DNA of 64,000 nucleotides from Nemopilema nomurai (GCA_003864495.1 PEDN01001352.1:1736001-1800000), one strand, 5' to 3'. Shown: positions 35,728 to 48,800, counted from the stretch's first letter. Numbers and translations are program-made. The notes: generated from the letters alone by a model not told the origin.

Positions 35728-37468
35728 ACTCATCAAGAATCAGATGACGTTATGGAAGCAAGCTACGTATTGAGCTTAACTAAAACCAACTTTAGCAATA
35801 ATACACAGTCACAAACGCACTTCGTCTTTAACTTTATATTTTTTGTATTGTACTTGTATAAGTAGTTATATATTATTGCTTGTCTTGATGTTACTAAATA
35901 CCGAGACCAATCTCTTACCGTCTGCTGAGTCTGGCTTGGCTTGAACACCAGAATCTGGGCCATCACCTGTGCTACCTCTTTGTAGTGTTCCTGTCTTCAA
36001 AGCTGTTTCAGGAGAACCTATAGGTTGCCGTTTTTGCAAACATCGCGCTCCTGAATGCCATTTTACTGGTCTGCCAGTGACCACAAATCAAGGTCTGAGA
36101 ATTTTGGAAAACCACCCACCCATATGAGCTGTGCCCATTCACTCTATGTTAAAGAAGACGACCCTAATGATTTAACAGATTTTCTATTCTGTTGGACTGG
36201 ATTTGTTCTGGTGAAATGAATACATAATCAATGGAAGTTGTCCTTAAGTTAGGTTGCACTTTAAGTGTCCCTGAAAATTGTGTTAAAATGTTTTTGTCTG
36301 TCCAAGAAAGGACGAATTAAAACTTAGCCACACCCCTAACCAAACCTGATTTGGCCCTTAATACCTGCATACATGGGCTACAATTCACCAAAAAGACTCA
36401 GTAGAAGAATCATATGTTACTGAGAAAATGAACTTAATTTGACACGAAACAAGTAGTGGGGGCATGTGGAAACATACATTGGGGCAGAGAAATACACAAC
36501 GATTTTATTGGCTATAGGCATATTGTCAATTCTATTTGATCACTGAGAGCCTAAGATGCAAAGGAAGCACTATGTTTTGGTCAGAATTGATCATATAGCA
36601 GGGCCTCTGACGCAAGTGTTGAAGTGGGGGGGGGGGGGGGGGGCTTTTTGCACCACGCCCCAACGACCTTACTTGCGGAGACAAACTGCAGGGTCCTCAA
36701 TTTGACACGTGCTACTCTTCAAAATTTCAAATATATTTATTTGCTTTTCTTAAGAATTAAGAGAATGATTGATTCATCGTGTGAGAACTTTGGCTTTTGG
36801 GAAGCAAACAAAACAATACAGCAAGCAACAAACTTTAATCAAACAACAAGCAAATGTTAATCATATATTTTATGAAAGTGATGTCTAGAAATTACCAAAT
36901 GAATGGTGCCGCTCTTGATGCAATGTCAACTAAATTCAGCTCATCTTCATTGTACTACAATGGTGACCAGATGAAGATGATAATCAAGTAAATGATAGGT
37001 AAATGATAAAATTATGATAAGTAAATGATAAGTAGATGTAAGTAAGGATGTAAGTCAGTCGTGATTCAAGATGTGAGGGATACAGGCGTGCAAACCAGTG
37101 ACCTTTATTAGAGGATGTGATTCTTGTGGTGAAAAAGTACAGTACTCCTGCTGATATACTTACATTACATATATATCCTGCAGAGATATACACGGATTTA
37201 AACTGAAGTAAATAATTTAGTATGGATTCTGTAATAAAATATATCAATCTTGCAAAAAGTGGGGGATCCTGTATAGTACTGACGCAGAACAATCCTTATT
37301 CTGTGGTATTGACCCTCAGAAAGACAGCCATAAACAAGTTCATGGACGAGAATAACTATGCATACATTAGAATCATAGCAAAATCAACACAAAGAGATAA
37401 TCAAATAACTTCAGGTCAAAAGTTATTGGAAAAGATAGATCCCTCCTTATGGCATTTCTAAAGCACAT
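35728..37468. other. Unassigned DNA after the Rep remnant, with an 18-bp poly-G run
   Basis: A G18 run sits at 36626-36643. At about 36000-36115 a plus-strand frame has a CRFCKHRAPECHF pattern reminiscent of a zinc-binding loop, but it is too short to assign. TGATAAGTAAA-like words are repeated near 36980-37040. No gene is called. Confidence 0.4.
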
Positions 37469-38212
37469 TTAACAACATAATTGCAATGTGCGATTATAGT
37501 TAGCAAGGGTTTTAGCAAGAAAGATTATAGTTAGCACTGGAAATAATATTTGCAGTGGAAAGCGTCTGGTGCCTCCAGTGCTAGATGGCTTTGATGGAAG
37601 AAAAACAACATCTTTCTTTTCATGTGTAAAATGTTCAGCATCATCCGGCATTGAGAATTTTTAGTTCTTGGAATTTTGTGGGAAGATGTTTCATTTTCAT
37701 TGATATTCTCTATCAGTCAAACATAACAGTGGACCATCTTCTTGCCGGCAAATCGTATTGGAATGTATTCTCCAGACATTACATCCACAGGATTTCCAAG
37801 TACCAGGTTTTTTCTGCACTATTGTCACAGTCAGAGGGCTCCACCTCATCAGATGATTGTGATAGGTCGTGACGGTAGAGCGTTAAGAAAAGAGAACACC
37901 ACTTTCTTCTCGATTGATATACTTCTATTAATTATAATTGACATATCACGTGATTACAGTTTACAATATGATTGGTCCTGTTACAATCAGATGTCATGTC
38001 TGTCATCCCCGCCACTGGTTTGTTGAGTGACTTCAACCAGGTACCTAGCTGACTTTGGTTTCTTACTACCAGCAGCTATTTTCTTGAACTTTATCTTCCC
38101 TGCTTCTTCTGCAATCTCATCCCGTACAGTAGTGCTTGTAAGGATTCCTGTCCTCGCTGGCTTTCTTCCACCAGTTTTTCCCTTGGTGTAGCTTTTTTGA
38201 AGGGATGGGTCT
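37469..38212 (-). pseudogene. C-terminal tail of a second pogo/tigger-like transposase
   Basis: On the minus strand, 38200-38025 reads GGRKPARTGILTSTTVRDEI, AEEAGKIKFKKIAAGSKKP and YLVEVTQQTSGGDD. The 'RKRGxxxILTxTPxK.EI' pattern follows the DDE core in pogo/tigger transposases. In other frames down to 37470 come IPVDVMSGEYIPIRFAGKKM (a Tudor/SH3-like 'GdyVlVkF.gKK' block) and LPSKPSSTGGTRRFPL. The catalytic part is not present above 38212. It is unrelated to the element at 31361-33344 except by superfamily. Confidence 0.5.
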
Positions 38213-38670
38213 CTTCCGGCAAGTGGGAAGTAGTAGGTGCATTAGTTGTCATTATATATTAATATTATATTATTATTATATTATAATTATTATATTTTTA
38301 TTTCTTTGCTGGACATCAAAGACAATTGATGTTGACGAGATTGGCTCAAGCAGATCGCTAACTTTCGCTACCGATGTTGAGGGTTTGTTTGTGATTTTGG
38401 TATGTCATGGAAACCAGTCATAGTCATGGAAACCAGGTCATAACATCAACAAATACTACGTGATTTTCTAAAACAACAAAGTAATCAATATTGCGTAAGA
38501 CAATCAATTCGTTGCGTTGTTTACAAAACAAAGGAACTGCTGTTTGTCGGCAGCGTGTGTTATTGTTCTTCACTCGGTCTTTCACAAAATAGCGTCGTTT
38601 TGTAGATAACCTAATGTCTGAGATAAGCTACACCATTGACTGCTAGGATGCGTGCCGAAATGCTTCGATG

Positions 38671-38760
38671 AAACGCCCCCTTCTTTCAAACGCCCCCTTC
38701 TTTCAAACGCCACCGCGAATAAAGGCCCCATATTTCAGAACGCCCCCTCTATTCACCCCT
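38671..38760. repeat. 17-bp direct repeats (AAACGCCCCCTTCTTTC) in a C-rich patch
   Basis: Two exact copies of AAACGCCCCCTTCTTTC at 38671-38704 are followed by three decayed CGCCCC/AAGGCCCC units. This may be the edge of a dispersed repeat; no coding sequence. Confidence 0.7.
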
Positions 38761-39612
38761 TTCGAATTAACCCCCTGTTTTAGAGGAGCGTGTACGCGAA
38801 ACACACAGACCGAAGCTTCTCCATCTTCTTTTATCAAAAGTTATCCGGCATCGTGCAAACGCAGCCTGTGACTAAAACAACCAACTACACTTAATTGCCA
38901 TGGCTACGACCGGGTTCTTTTCCTTCTCGATGACATATTTAGAGACTAGGAACTATGCTGTATAAGGAATCCATTTCGAACCACAGAAAGGTCAATGAGT
39001 CTTCTTGGGTGACGGACCCAATACTTTTTTTTTAAAAAGAACTGGCAGAGTTCTGGAACCATTGGAACACGGTCTGGACCCGCCACTGGTAGAGCCAAAG
39101 GTTTTCACGTATCGCATGATCTCGATCTTCACGACCTTCAGTAGCCTGCGGGCGGACTTAATTATCTGTTGCGAAGGAGAGCCAAACGCCTGGCTTCTGT
39201 AGCTTGCGTCCAGTTCGAACACCATGATTTACCTCCCTTCTCATTGGCTGCAGGCTCTATAGGTGAAATCATGCATGCATGTATTCATTTAATAAAAAGT
39301 ACAAAGTAGCTTAGTCAATTAGAATTATTAAAAGAACATCAAACCAATATGAATTCACAAAACAGGAAAAAGTTTCATCTCTTCATCTATATATATATAC
39401 GTCAGCATTTTGTACCTTTGAATGTGGTTATGACGTGCGTTTTGATAAAAGCTTAAGCCGATGACCTTATGTTATATGAATAACCTATTGTAACCACATC
39501 TATTCTAAAACAAACAATTGCTTGGCATGAAATACAAAGACACTCTGGGCAGAATGCGTGTGGGATTTTGGAAAACCTGTTGTTGAAAACCTGTTTCTTT
39601 GCTATTCCCTTA

Positions 39613-40211
39613 AGCCTGGTTTCCATATAATCGTGACGATCGTCGCAGTCGCCAGTATCGCACAGATTTCGATTTTTTCAGGAACCTTCCATATGCAGTC
39701 CGAATGTTTTTTTTACCTCATTTCTACTTCTTGTGGGGTCACACCAAATTCATCCCCAATTTGCCTCCAACAATTCAACTTCCTATACTTGTCCTTAAAA
39801 TATTGGCTACATTTATTGAACAGACAATCGTATTTGTGGATCTCCTCCATAAAAACCTGTGTGGAAAAGACCTCCAGGGACGCCATTTTCCATTTGCAAT
39901 TTAGGGCAAAGCAACAACAACATCGATCGTCTGAATCGTGGCCAATGCCGCAAACGTGGTTTCCATTAAATTCTCGATCGTCACTGGATCGTCACTGAAT
40001 CGTGACTGGATCGTCACTGGGTCGTCACTGGATCGTCACTGGATCGTCACGATCGTCGAGATAGAACCAGTTTCTATCTCCACGATCGCCACGATCCTGA
40101 TCGTCACGATCGTGACTTCAAGGAAAATTGACATTTCCATATGATCGTCAGGATCGTCGCACACATTTTCTGCGACTGCGACGATCGTCACGATTATATG
40201 GAAACCAGGCT
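39613..40211. mobile_element. PIF/Harbinger-type non-autonomous element, 599 bp, perfect 40-bp TIRs, TTA duplication
   Basis: The arms 39613-39652 and 40172-40211 are exact reverse complements over 40 bp (starting AGCCTGGTTTCCATATAATC). TTA flanks both sides (39610-39612 and 40212-40214), the 3-bp target duplication typical of Harbinger elements. Perfect arms suggest recent movement. Inside are a truncated MADF-domain reading frame on the minus strand and, at about 39975-40055, six tandem GATCGTCACTG-like words followed by palindromic GATCGTGACGATC variants. Confidence 0.9.
39713..39886 (-). CDS. MADF (Myb/SANT-like) domain fragment carried by the Harbinger element
   Basis: A 57-codon frame starts with ATG at 39886 and reads through VFMEEIHKYDCLFNK, YFKDKYRKLNCWRQIGDEFG and VTPQEVEM. 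The pattern (FIxxVxxYPxLW...Y.d...r..aW..Ia..lg.....v) is the first two helices and linker of a MADF domain. Harbinger elements encode a second protein of this class that helps transposase bind DNA. The frame stops within the third helix, where AATGAG|gtaaaa looks like a splice donor. It may therefore be exon 1 of the ancestral accessory gene kept after the rest was deleted. It is too short to fold as a full domain. Confidence 0.7.
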   Translation of the reverse strand: MASLEVFSTQVFMEEIHKYDCLFNKCSQYFKDKYRKLNCWRQIGDEFGVTPQEVEMR

Positions 40212-40214
40212 TTA

Positions 40215-40402
40215 GCAGTGTAGCTTCTCTGACTGCCTAGGTCAAAGCGGATGTTACGTAGCAGTCTCTTGCTCCTACCAGCACCCAGGCCACGCACCTC
40301 TGTTGACCACACGCTTCTTGCGATCCATGCACATACCTTGTTTCTCTCGTTTTCTTCTGCCGTGACCCTTTTCGAACTCGCTGAAACCTCTTGTTCTTCC
40401 AT
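40215..40402 (-). pseudogene. Open frame interrupted by the Harbinger insertion, possible retrotransposon ORF start
   Basis: An ATG at 40402 on the minus strand opens a basic frame (ERNKVCAWIARSVWSTEVRG and following) that runs into the Harbinger terminus at 40214. It lies ~650 bp downstream of a primer-binding-site-like sequence, where the first ORF of an LTR retrotransposon would be. I recognise no Gag motif, so the assignment is positional only. Confidence 0.3.
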
Positions 40403-41047
40403 GCTATTTAACAGAACTTGCTATCTCGGCCGTCCAGTAGCTTTTGGGGCTAAGCTTGTGACATACCCCTCTTTCCCCGAATTCTTTCTGTAATAATAAT
40501 TTCCAGAATGTCTTTTATCCGTGATTGCAGCCAGCACTCTCACTATCATATTGTATCGATCGTAGTCAATGTTCCGATGGGATGCAAAATTTTCCCTGTC
40601 CCCCGATGTACACTCTGGTGATGCTATATGTGGCTCTGTGCCACTGTTTCATTCAGAAAACATTTTAAAAGTTACCATGGCAAGCTCGTTGCTTCTTTCA
40701 GCGATTGCCATTTTCTGCAAAATTTTAAAAGCCGTCCAGTCTTGTAACAATATCAAATAGCATTTTGTGCGGAAAGCTTTGCTAAAGCACTTGGTAACAT
40801 CGCCAAAGGTGGTAGGCCAATTTTTCAGCTGCTTCTAACCATTATTTTCCGAACATGAAGATGCGCTACTTCCTTCCAACTGTCTAACACCTGGAACACT
40901 GTCAATGACATTTTGCCAAAATTTCGTCTCTCAAGCTGCATCAAGGTTTCAAAGCTTCTGCTTAAGAACCGACACGGTCGATTCCACATTCGCCACTACT
41001 TTCGTGTTAAGGGCATCTCGATGATTATAATTAATTATCATACACTA

Positions 41048-41065
41048 GCCCCACGTTGGGCGCCA
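41048..41065 (-). promoter_or_regulatory. LTR-retrotransposon primer-binding site-like sequence
   Basis: The minus strand reads TGGCGCCCAACGTGGGGC, one base different from the site at 21317-21334. It is preceded by ATAGCAACAAA, so an LTR would end in ...CAACA just above 41067. The plus-strand neighbourhood above that shows no obvious second LTR. Confidence 0.55.
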
Positions 41066-44000
41066 TTTGTTGCTATATCTAGGGCAATGCACAAGGAAGC
41101 CTAACTGTGTGATTGATCAATCCATATTCATCCGAAATCGTTTCTTGATCTCATTAGCTTCAAGCAGTTGACCCTGGAATGATCAAGTAAAGACGAGTCA
41201 AATCTTCCCGGAATCTTTGTGGCTGGAAAAGTCTCAAAGTAGCATTTCAGGCAATTGACACAATACGTTTGACTTGCTTTTAAATAAGGGTTTGGAAAAC
41301 TGCCGTTAATGTCCTTAAAGTGAAGGTATTGATTTAAGTCGACAGTTAGTTTGTTGACAATGGCTTTTTTAATAGGATATTCTCTTTAGGCTTTGTTTGT
41401 TTCCAGATGTTTGTTTAACGATTTTGTGTGTGTTTGAGATACGGACAAGAACTGATGATCTTCTTGCATACTTATTATTTAAAAAAATTGAATTCTGATT
41501 TTAACTGTGTAGCGTATTTTTGAGTCTGTTAAATTGCGATTGTTATAATTTGCCTTAGTTTTAGATTTTATAAAAGATTACACGACGCTTTTAAGAAATA
41601 TGAAACATTAGATCCCTGGTAATTTTGTCTAACTGCCTGCAGTGAAATGAATGTTGGCTTTTCAAGCTACTTGTAAAGTAATTATATTTGTACATGAGAT
41701 AGAAAGAAGTTAATTCTGTGGTTATTCTCTTCACGAAACTTGCTCTCAAAGAACTACTAATCTCATTTAGAAGCACTATATATCACATTTATATAGCCAT
41801 TACTACAAGATCGCCATTCTTTAGGGATGTAACGACTAAAAGTACGTCATTTTTTGAAAGCGAACTTGCATGCATGTTTCGCAAGTCATTGCTCTTAAAT
41901 AAAGGCGTCTGCAGCTAACTACGGCAGGGTGAGCAAGAGGTGTCAGCCGAAATAATGCATTATGAAAAACACAACACTATCGCGTGAGTAGGGTAACACA
42001 TTATTTGTCTTTTCCATGTTTTTCTTCTCTTGATCTTTTCTAGTACAGGTGTCAATTTGGAGTTGAGGTTACCTCAAATATGGATCCCTCCTAAGTTTTT
42101 TGCTTTGAATGTCCATTTCTCTTACCGGGTCTGTTTTTATATCAGTCATTATTTTCTTATTAAACCGTTTCTATATAACCACATTATATCCTTTCAGCTT
42201 GGTTTAAGTTGGAATTAAGACCCAAGGCTTTTGCTACTATTACATGCCAAACATTGCAAGTGATATGTATGTGTATAGAATATATTTGTACATTTTATTT
42301 CAAATGGCAAATCGAGGCATTGATTTATCCTTCGTCAGACTCCTGAATTTTTCCTTATTACTTCCAGATTTGAGTGGTGTTGTAAACCCTGTACTTGGTG
42401 TTGGGAACAGAACCTTTCTGGGGCTTAAGCAAGTTAGCTTTAAGATATTTTAATAGCCAATGGCTACCGTAATAGGCAACGGATAAATGAATGCAGTTCG
42501 GAAAATGTGCAACACTAGCCTCGCAAGTTCTTTCATGGTCCTTCGCTTCTAATTTAGTTGTCCCTTGTTCTTGTCGTTACAACGACTACTTAATATATTG
42601 TCTTGTACAGCTATTCCAGTTTCCCCGGTATACTTGTAAAAGTACAGCTTAGAGATTAATTGAGAATTTTCTTGTCGTTCGTTCACTTGGTTCTGGGCCC
42701 AAGTCCTTAGACCACTAATGGCGTTACACAATTGAATCTTGTAGGAAAGGCCATCTAAAATCCACGTTTTTAACGTTGTGCCTCCCTGTTAATTAGTGGA
42801 TCGTAAAGAGAACCATCGAAGATGACGCTTGAGCGGCGAAGGGAAGCATATTATGGCTGTTTGTTTTTCCATGTGGATAATCCGCCGTTTAGACGAAAAT
42901 GAAGTAAAGCCAATAAAACTCGCTTAGCTGTACTTCGAAAGCGTTCCTTTGGGGCAAAGATAATCCTCCTCATATCACGACATGACCATGAAGCGATTCA
43001 ACTTTTATCATCTACTAATCTAGAGAAATAGTGCCATTCCTAGGTGTTTGATTCATTTCTAGCCTCGTTGTTATCCGTAACAATGGTTCTTGTTCACCCT
43101 TTGAGCTCTTTATAGCTACTCAAAGTAAAAGAGGAATCTTATGTGCCACTTTCCCCTGTTACCTTTAAAGCACCCTCAGTATCAGAGATGCAAAGTACAA
43201 AGACAAAGCCCTGATGGCATGTAAGGTAAGCGTTATCTCATTGTATTTTGTCATAATGCGGAAAGTTTTTTCCTTGTTGCGTCAGAAGCTAAAGAAAGGC
43301 AATTAAGAGTATTGTTGGCCAATCATGCAAGAAATTGGAGTTTCCTTTTCAACCTTTGTCTAAGTACGATTTTTAGATTTGACAATCAATTTTGGATCAG
43401 TTCTGAAATGCAGATTGCATTATCCAGACATCTTGAGGACTAGAATCAAATGGTGAGTTGTTTGTTTTGTCTTGATAGCACTTAGGAGAAACGTATTAGA
43501 AGGATGCAGAGGTTAATTTTTATTGCGCTAGCTTCTTAATTCTCATTGCTCGTCAACTAACGGGTCTTTATTACTGAAAGTTATCTTGCCTACTGCATCT
43601 CGCTTTAACATGTTGGTAAGACCTAGTTGACGCTTGTGTCATCAGCCGATTCATCTGAATAAGCGACGGTCCTGCTTCTTTCGTCTGCCAACCCTGTATC
43701 CGGTGCCCTAACCCTTGTTGTAAGAGTCACAGACACCGTGCCCCAGCCAAGTTCGGAAAGGCATGACAATCAAGGAATTCTTCAAAGATTCGACATTATG
43801 CGTGCCTGCTTTTTTTAGTATTCAAGTTCTCATATTAGAGGGAGATTTTCGATTTACTTGCATCTTTGTATCAAATTTTTGCCTAGTAAAATCCTATCGA
43901 CGGCAAGCACATTAAAGATTTGATATAGGGCATCACGGCAAAAGGATATGTCATAATGGCGACGATCCTACAAAGCATTAAACAACACTGTGCGCAAAGT

Positions 44001-45788
44001 TTATGTATCAGTGAGAATGATTTTAGGTGAAGAATAGAACCTAGCGAAACATACAAAAAAAGACAAGATGTTGTACCTTCCTCCAGGTAATAAAATAATC
44101 AACGATGTTTCTAGTCATTGTGAAATGAAAATATGTTAAAGCCATATGAAATTGTGTACGGCGCAATAGAGCACTGAAAATAGAGCACTCGACGAAGCTG
44201 GGTTGAGCATCGGCCTGAAAATGTATGCTTGCAGCACTTTCATCTCGGGTACTTCGTTTTGTATCAAAAGGCAAGATGAAGTAGCAAGGAAAAGGAATAG
44301 AGCAACAATCTATGAAATAATGTTAAAGTCGCTGTTGGCAGTAAATGTTTGAACGCAATTTTCTCAATTGAGAACGCGATTTTCCCCAGCGGAGGGATGC
44401 AACAACCCCACCTTGTTACTTTCATGCAGTTAGCCTGCAAATTTCCTTGTTTCGAATGTCCGTGCCTATTTTCATGTACATGGAAATGCTTTCATGTTCA
44501 GAGGTGGCTAGTAGATCAGGCATGCTAGGAGATTAATGGCGTCTTTTTGTACGTTTTATGGTTCGAATGAGACAAATGAATTTCATCAATCAAATTTCTC
44601 GGCTGCCTTTCAGCCAAACAAAAATTTGCCTTTGAAATGATGATTAACGGGAAGACAACAAGATTCTCAAATCATGGCATTGTGCAGGTAGTACAGCGTG
44701 CGATTTATATCCTGTCTACGACTTGTAGCTAGGTGACAGAGAAACAGGCATTGAAAAGTGATTGCCCAACAAATCAAATAAGGGTTGCTATGGCGTGGTA
44801 TCACGGATTTGCACCAAACACTTCCAACTATAGGATATGTCATTCGAAGCTCATGCAAGACCTCACATCACTGAAACTACAAAAACGTTTATGAAACACC
44901 GTCTCCCTATCTTTTTATTTTTTCGCTCTCATTGTCCCTCGTCTATGCAAATCTGACAAAATTTTAGAGCGGAATCTCCTAGTTTTTTATTTTGCAGTTT
45001 ATCATTATGTGAGTTCTTAATTGATATGTCGTTAATCCCAACCGCTACTCCGCACCCCCTTTTCAAGGCTCACAAGGAAGCAATGTGTAATAGCAATTAT
45101 GACCAATTCGACTATCTCTCGAGCTGTAACGTCTATGCATGTAAATATAAATGTCCTGAGCTCGTGTGGGTATATCCTGCCAGCCCTCCAAAGTTTTTTT
45201 TTTAGTAATGTGGCCAAAAGGAAATGAAAGGTTAAATTATGCCAATCCTACTTTACTTGCCCAATAGAAGCCTCAAAGACTAGACTGATTAAGGGACAAA
45301 GCTAAGAAATTTAAGGCCCATCCAAGAAGTTAGTCACACGCAATTTAACATTTGCTATTTGTATTCAAAATCGTTAAAGTACTTTTAACATGAGCTGATA
45401 AGAACCTACTTAGAAAATCCTTTTTTGAAAATTAATATTTGTTTTACCTAACTTTGTGGTATCACGACTGTGGTAGAATGGTGAAATATAGGCCATTCAT
45501 CGTTATGCATATTCTTCACAACAATATACCCTCAATATTTCTTGCACAGAAAGGCTTTTGCATTCCTGGTATAAAAACTGATGAATTCCTTCATCTAATT
45601 CCATTTTTGACTTTGTGCACTATTATGTAATAATGCTGAATCCACATTTTCTAACTGATATTCCGGCATGTAAGAAACCCCAAGGGATTACGAAATTTAG
45701 ATTAATATATACTAATTTTGAAAAAAGTTATTTTTGCTTCTATAACGCATATTCAGTGTACAACAAAACACATTTTCTTTCTTTGCAG
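41066..45788. other. Unassigned DNA upstream of the EGF-repeat gene
   Basis: I see no gene, RNA gene or clear transposon here. Part of the first ~300 bp may be an LTR belonging to the site at 41048. The segment before 45789 ends in a pyrimidine-rich acceptor (ttctttctttgcag), so at least one untranslated exon and the promoter of the EGF gene should lie somewhere in this stretch. Confidence 0.4.
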
Positions 45789-45858
45789 ATGGATAAATTA
45801 GAATCTTTATGCTTACTTGTGCTGCTATTAATTTCAATTTGTGGAAAGGTGACTGAAG
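45789..45858 (+). CDS. Signal-peptide exon of the EGF-repeat gene
   Basis: The ATG follows directly after a pyrimidine tract and AG (tttctttgcag). Codons give a short charged start, a hydrophobic core [12 protein letters not shown] and GKVTEG, ending before gtaacac in phase 1. This matches the entry phase of the first EGF exon at 46917. Because the ATG is the first codon after an acceptor, the 5' UTR is probably on an upstream exon. Confidence 0.75.
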
Positions 45859-48800
45859 GTAACACAACTTTTTATTCAATAAATTTCATTTCAGTCCAAC
45901 ACGATGTACAACAGGGGCCTAGATGTTACTTCTTGCCTGCATTTGATGCTAATTCTAATCAGAAATTACTTAATTATCAAACAAGACCAAGTCAGATACA
46001 ATGTAATGCTATATACAGTTGAGACAAGCAATGCAATATGATCTGCCACTTCGCAGACAGGCTTTCTTGAAAGCTCTGTGAAGGATATCGGCATCTGAGA
46101 CATACAGGAATTGATGGCTTATCCCCCTTTTTGAAGAGCAAAACCGATTAGTTCAGCGACCTTTATTTCAGCCTACAATTTCTTATATTTAGGCTTGTCC
46201 TTTCTTTGCCATACAGCAACATCTTGTGCCTTTAATGCCCTCCTTTCGATTTAAGCATCAAATTTAAGCATTGATCCTTGTTAAACTCTTACGTTGCCTG
46301 CTCTTCTAGCCTACTGTTCCGCTATGGGTTTCTTCTCTCTGCTTTCGCTGCCAGCCTTTCTGTTACTATAATTGTCCTACAGTGCATCAGATTATTTGTT
46401 TCAGTAATGCTGTTCATCATATTATTTGTGTTCATCACCATATTAATGCATATTATGCAGTTCACGTATTTCCCATGCAGCCTTTCTTTATCGATTCATA
46501 ATGGTGACCTGTGTCCCTCTTACTTCTTGTGTTTAACAGTTCAATTAATTTAAGCAATTGTTTAGTGGTACTAAACTCAAAAATGGCAAGGAGAACCATA
46601 ACATTGTATTTTTGCGTTCTTTTTGCCAAATCACACTGTCTAGCAAATTTACACTTTTGAAAATTTGACGCCGCGTTTTTTTCCTTCTGGGGTTAGCCCT
46701 CGAAGAGCGATGCTATTTTATTCTTGCAAAGTATGCTTTTTACAGAGAGGTGCAAGCCTACTAAAGCGGGCATCAAATTTGCTTAGCTACTTTGTAATGA
46801 CAGGCCCTGTTACCCCTATCCAACACCCTTTGCTAACATTTGCGAGATTCTCCCTGACTGTTTTTCCCAAAGATGAATTTCCTTTGGTTCACAAGTTGTA
46901 CCCATTACTTTCATAGGCGTTTGCTCACCTACTTGCCATGCAGATGCCACTTGCTCAGGTACAACATGTTCTTGTAACGCTGGCTATACTGGAGATGGAT
47001 TAACTTGTATAGGTGAGTTATATCATCTTTTCCAGATTCTTCTGCCATTTGCAATTTGGTTGAAATTTGACTTCTATTAGTAAGCTCTAGGCAAAAGGGC
47101 AATTGACCTTCGAACTGCATTGCAATTTTACAACATAGGCTTCATTTGCTGAGATGGAACTAACTTGTCTTATCTCAAATTTACATTCCTCAATGAATGC
47201 CTAATCACTCACTGACATTAAAATCTAAGCCTTTCTCGGCTTCTATAGTTTCGCATTTTGCCTAAATGTGCTGAAATTGCCCATCTGCTTAAACTATTTA
47301 TGTCTATCAAGAATTTTCCGAATAAGCATTAAATGATTCACGGATTGGCTGTCTAACTCGCTAAAAATTTCATTCACTGTCTTAGTCTCATCTTTTATCT
47401 GGTAGACTCATGCAAAAGATAATATTCATCCGATATCTACATACTCTCACAATAAAATGCCTTTTTTGATGCTAATTTTCTTGAGAGAGAATTATATCTG
47501 ATAAGAAGCTGAAACAACTGGATTTGATTTTAGATAAGAACGAATGTACGGAAGGAACACATAATTGCCATGCCAATGCTGCGTGCACAAATACTGCAGG
47601 ATCATTCACTTGCGCTTGTAACCCTGGTTATTCAGGAGATGGAATAACATGTACCGGTATGATAATTTTGAATTTTAGTCAAGCAGTTATTCTGGTAGAC
47701 TCATGCAAAAGATAATATTCATCCGATATCTACATACTCTCACAAGAAAATGCTTTTTTGCTGTTACTTTTCTTGAGAGAGAATTATATCTGATAAGTAG
47801 CTGAAACAACTGGATTTGATTTTAGATAAGAACGAATGTACGGAAGGAACACATAATTGCCATGCCAATGCTGCGTGCACAAATTGAGGATCATTCACTT
47901 GTGCTTGTAACCCTGGTTATTCAGGAGATGGAATAACATGTACCGGTATGATAATTTTGAATTTTAGTCAAGCAGTTATTCTGGTAGACTCATGCAAAAG
48001 ATAATATTCATCCGATATCTACATACTCTCACAAGAAAATGCTTTTTTGCTGTTACTTTTCTTGAGAGAGATTATATCTGATAAGTAGCTGAAACAACTG
48101 GATTTGATTTTAGATAAGAACGAATGTACGGAAGGAACACATAATTGCCATGCCAATGCTGCGTGCACAAATACTGATGGATCATTCACTTGTGCTTGTA
48201 ACCCTGGTTATTCAGGAGATGGAATAACATGTACCGGTATGATAATTTTGAATTTTCTCAAGCAGTTATTCTGGTAGACTCATGCAAAAGATAATATTCA
48301 TCCGATATCTACATACTCTCACAAGAAAATGCCTTTTTGCTGTTACTTTTCTTGAGAGAGAATTATATCTGATAAGAAGCTGAAACAACTGGATTTGATT
48401 TTAGATATCAATGAATGTACGGGTGGAACAAATAATTGCCATGCCAATGCTGCGTGCACAAATACTGCAGGATCATTCACTTGCGCTTGTAATGTTGGTT
48501 ATTCAGGAGATGGAATAACATGTACCGGTATGATAATTTTGAATTTTACTCAAGCAGTTATTCTGGTAGACTCATGCAGAAGATAATATTCATCCGATAT
48601 CTACATACTCTCACAAGAAAATGCTTTTTTGCTGTTACTTTTCTTGAGAGAGAATTATATCTGATAAGAAGCTGAAACAACTGGATTTGATTTTAGATAA
48701 GAACGAATGTACGGGGAACAATAATTGCCATGCCAATGCTGCGTGCACAAATACTGCAGGATCATTCACTTGTGCTTGTAACCCTGGTTATTCAGGAGAT

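Noticed and set aside
36624..36860. Frame starting in the poly-G run
   Set aside because: The Gly run is just the homopolymer, and the rest has no motif.
38992..39225. Minus-strand 77-codon frame near 39.0-39.2 kb
   Set aside because: The start is plausible, but the second half reads through low-complexity and repeat-like DNA; there are no splice sites or family to support it.
47524..47715. 63-codon frames ending ...VILVDSCKR repeated throughout the arrays
   Set aside because: They are EGF exons read through the donor into the intron; the strong gtatga donor and ttttag acceptor at constant positions show the exon ends at the TGTACCG codon boundary.
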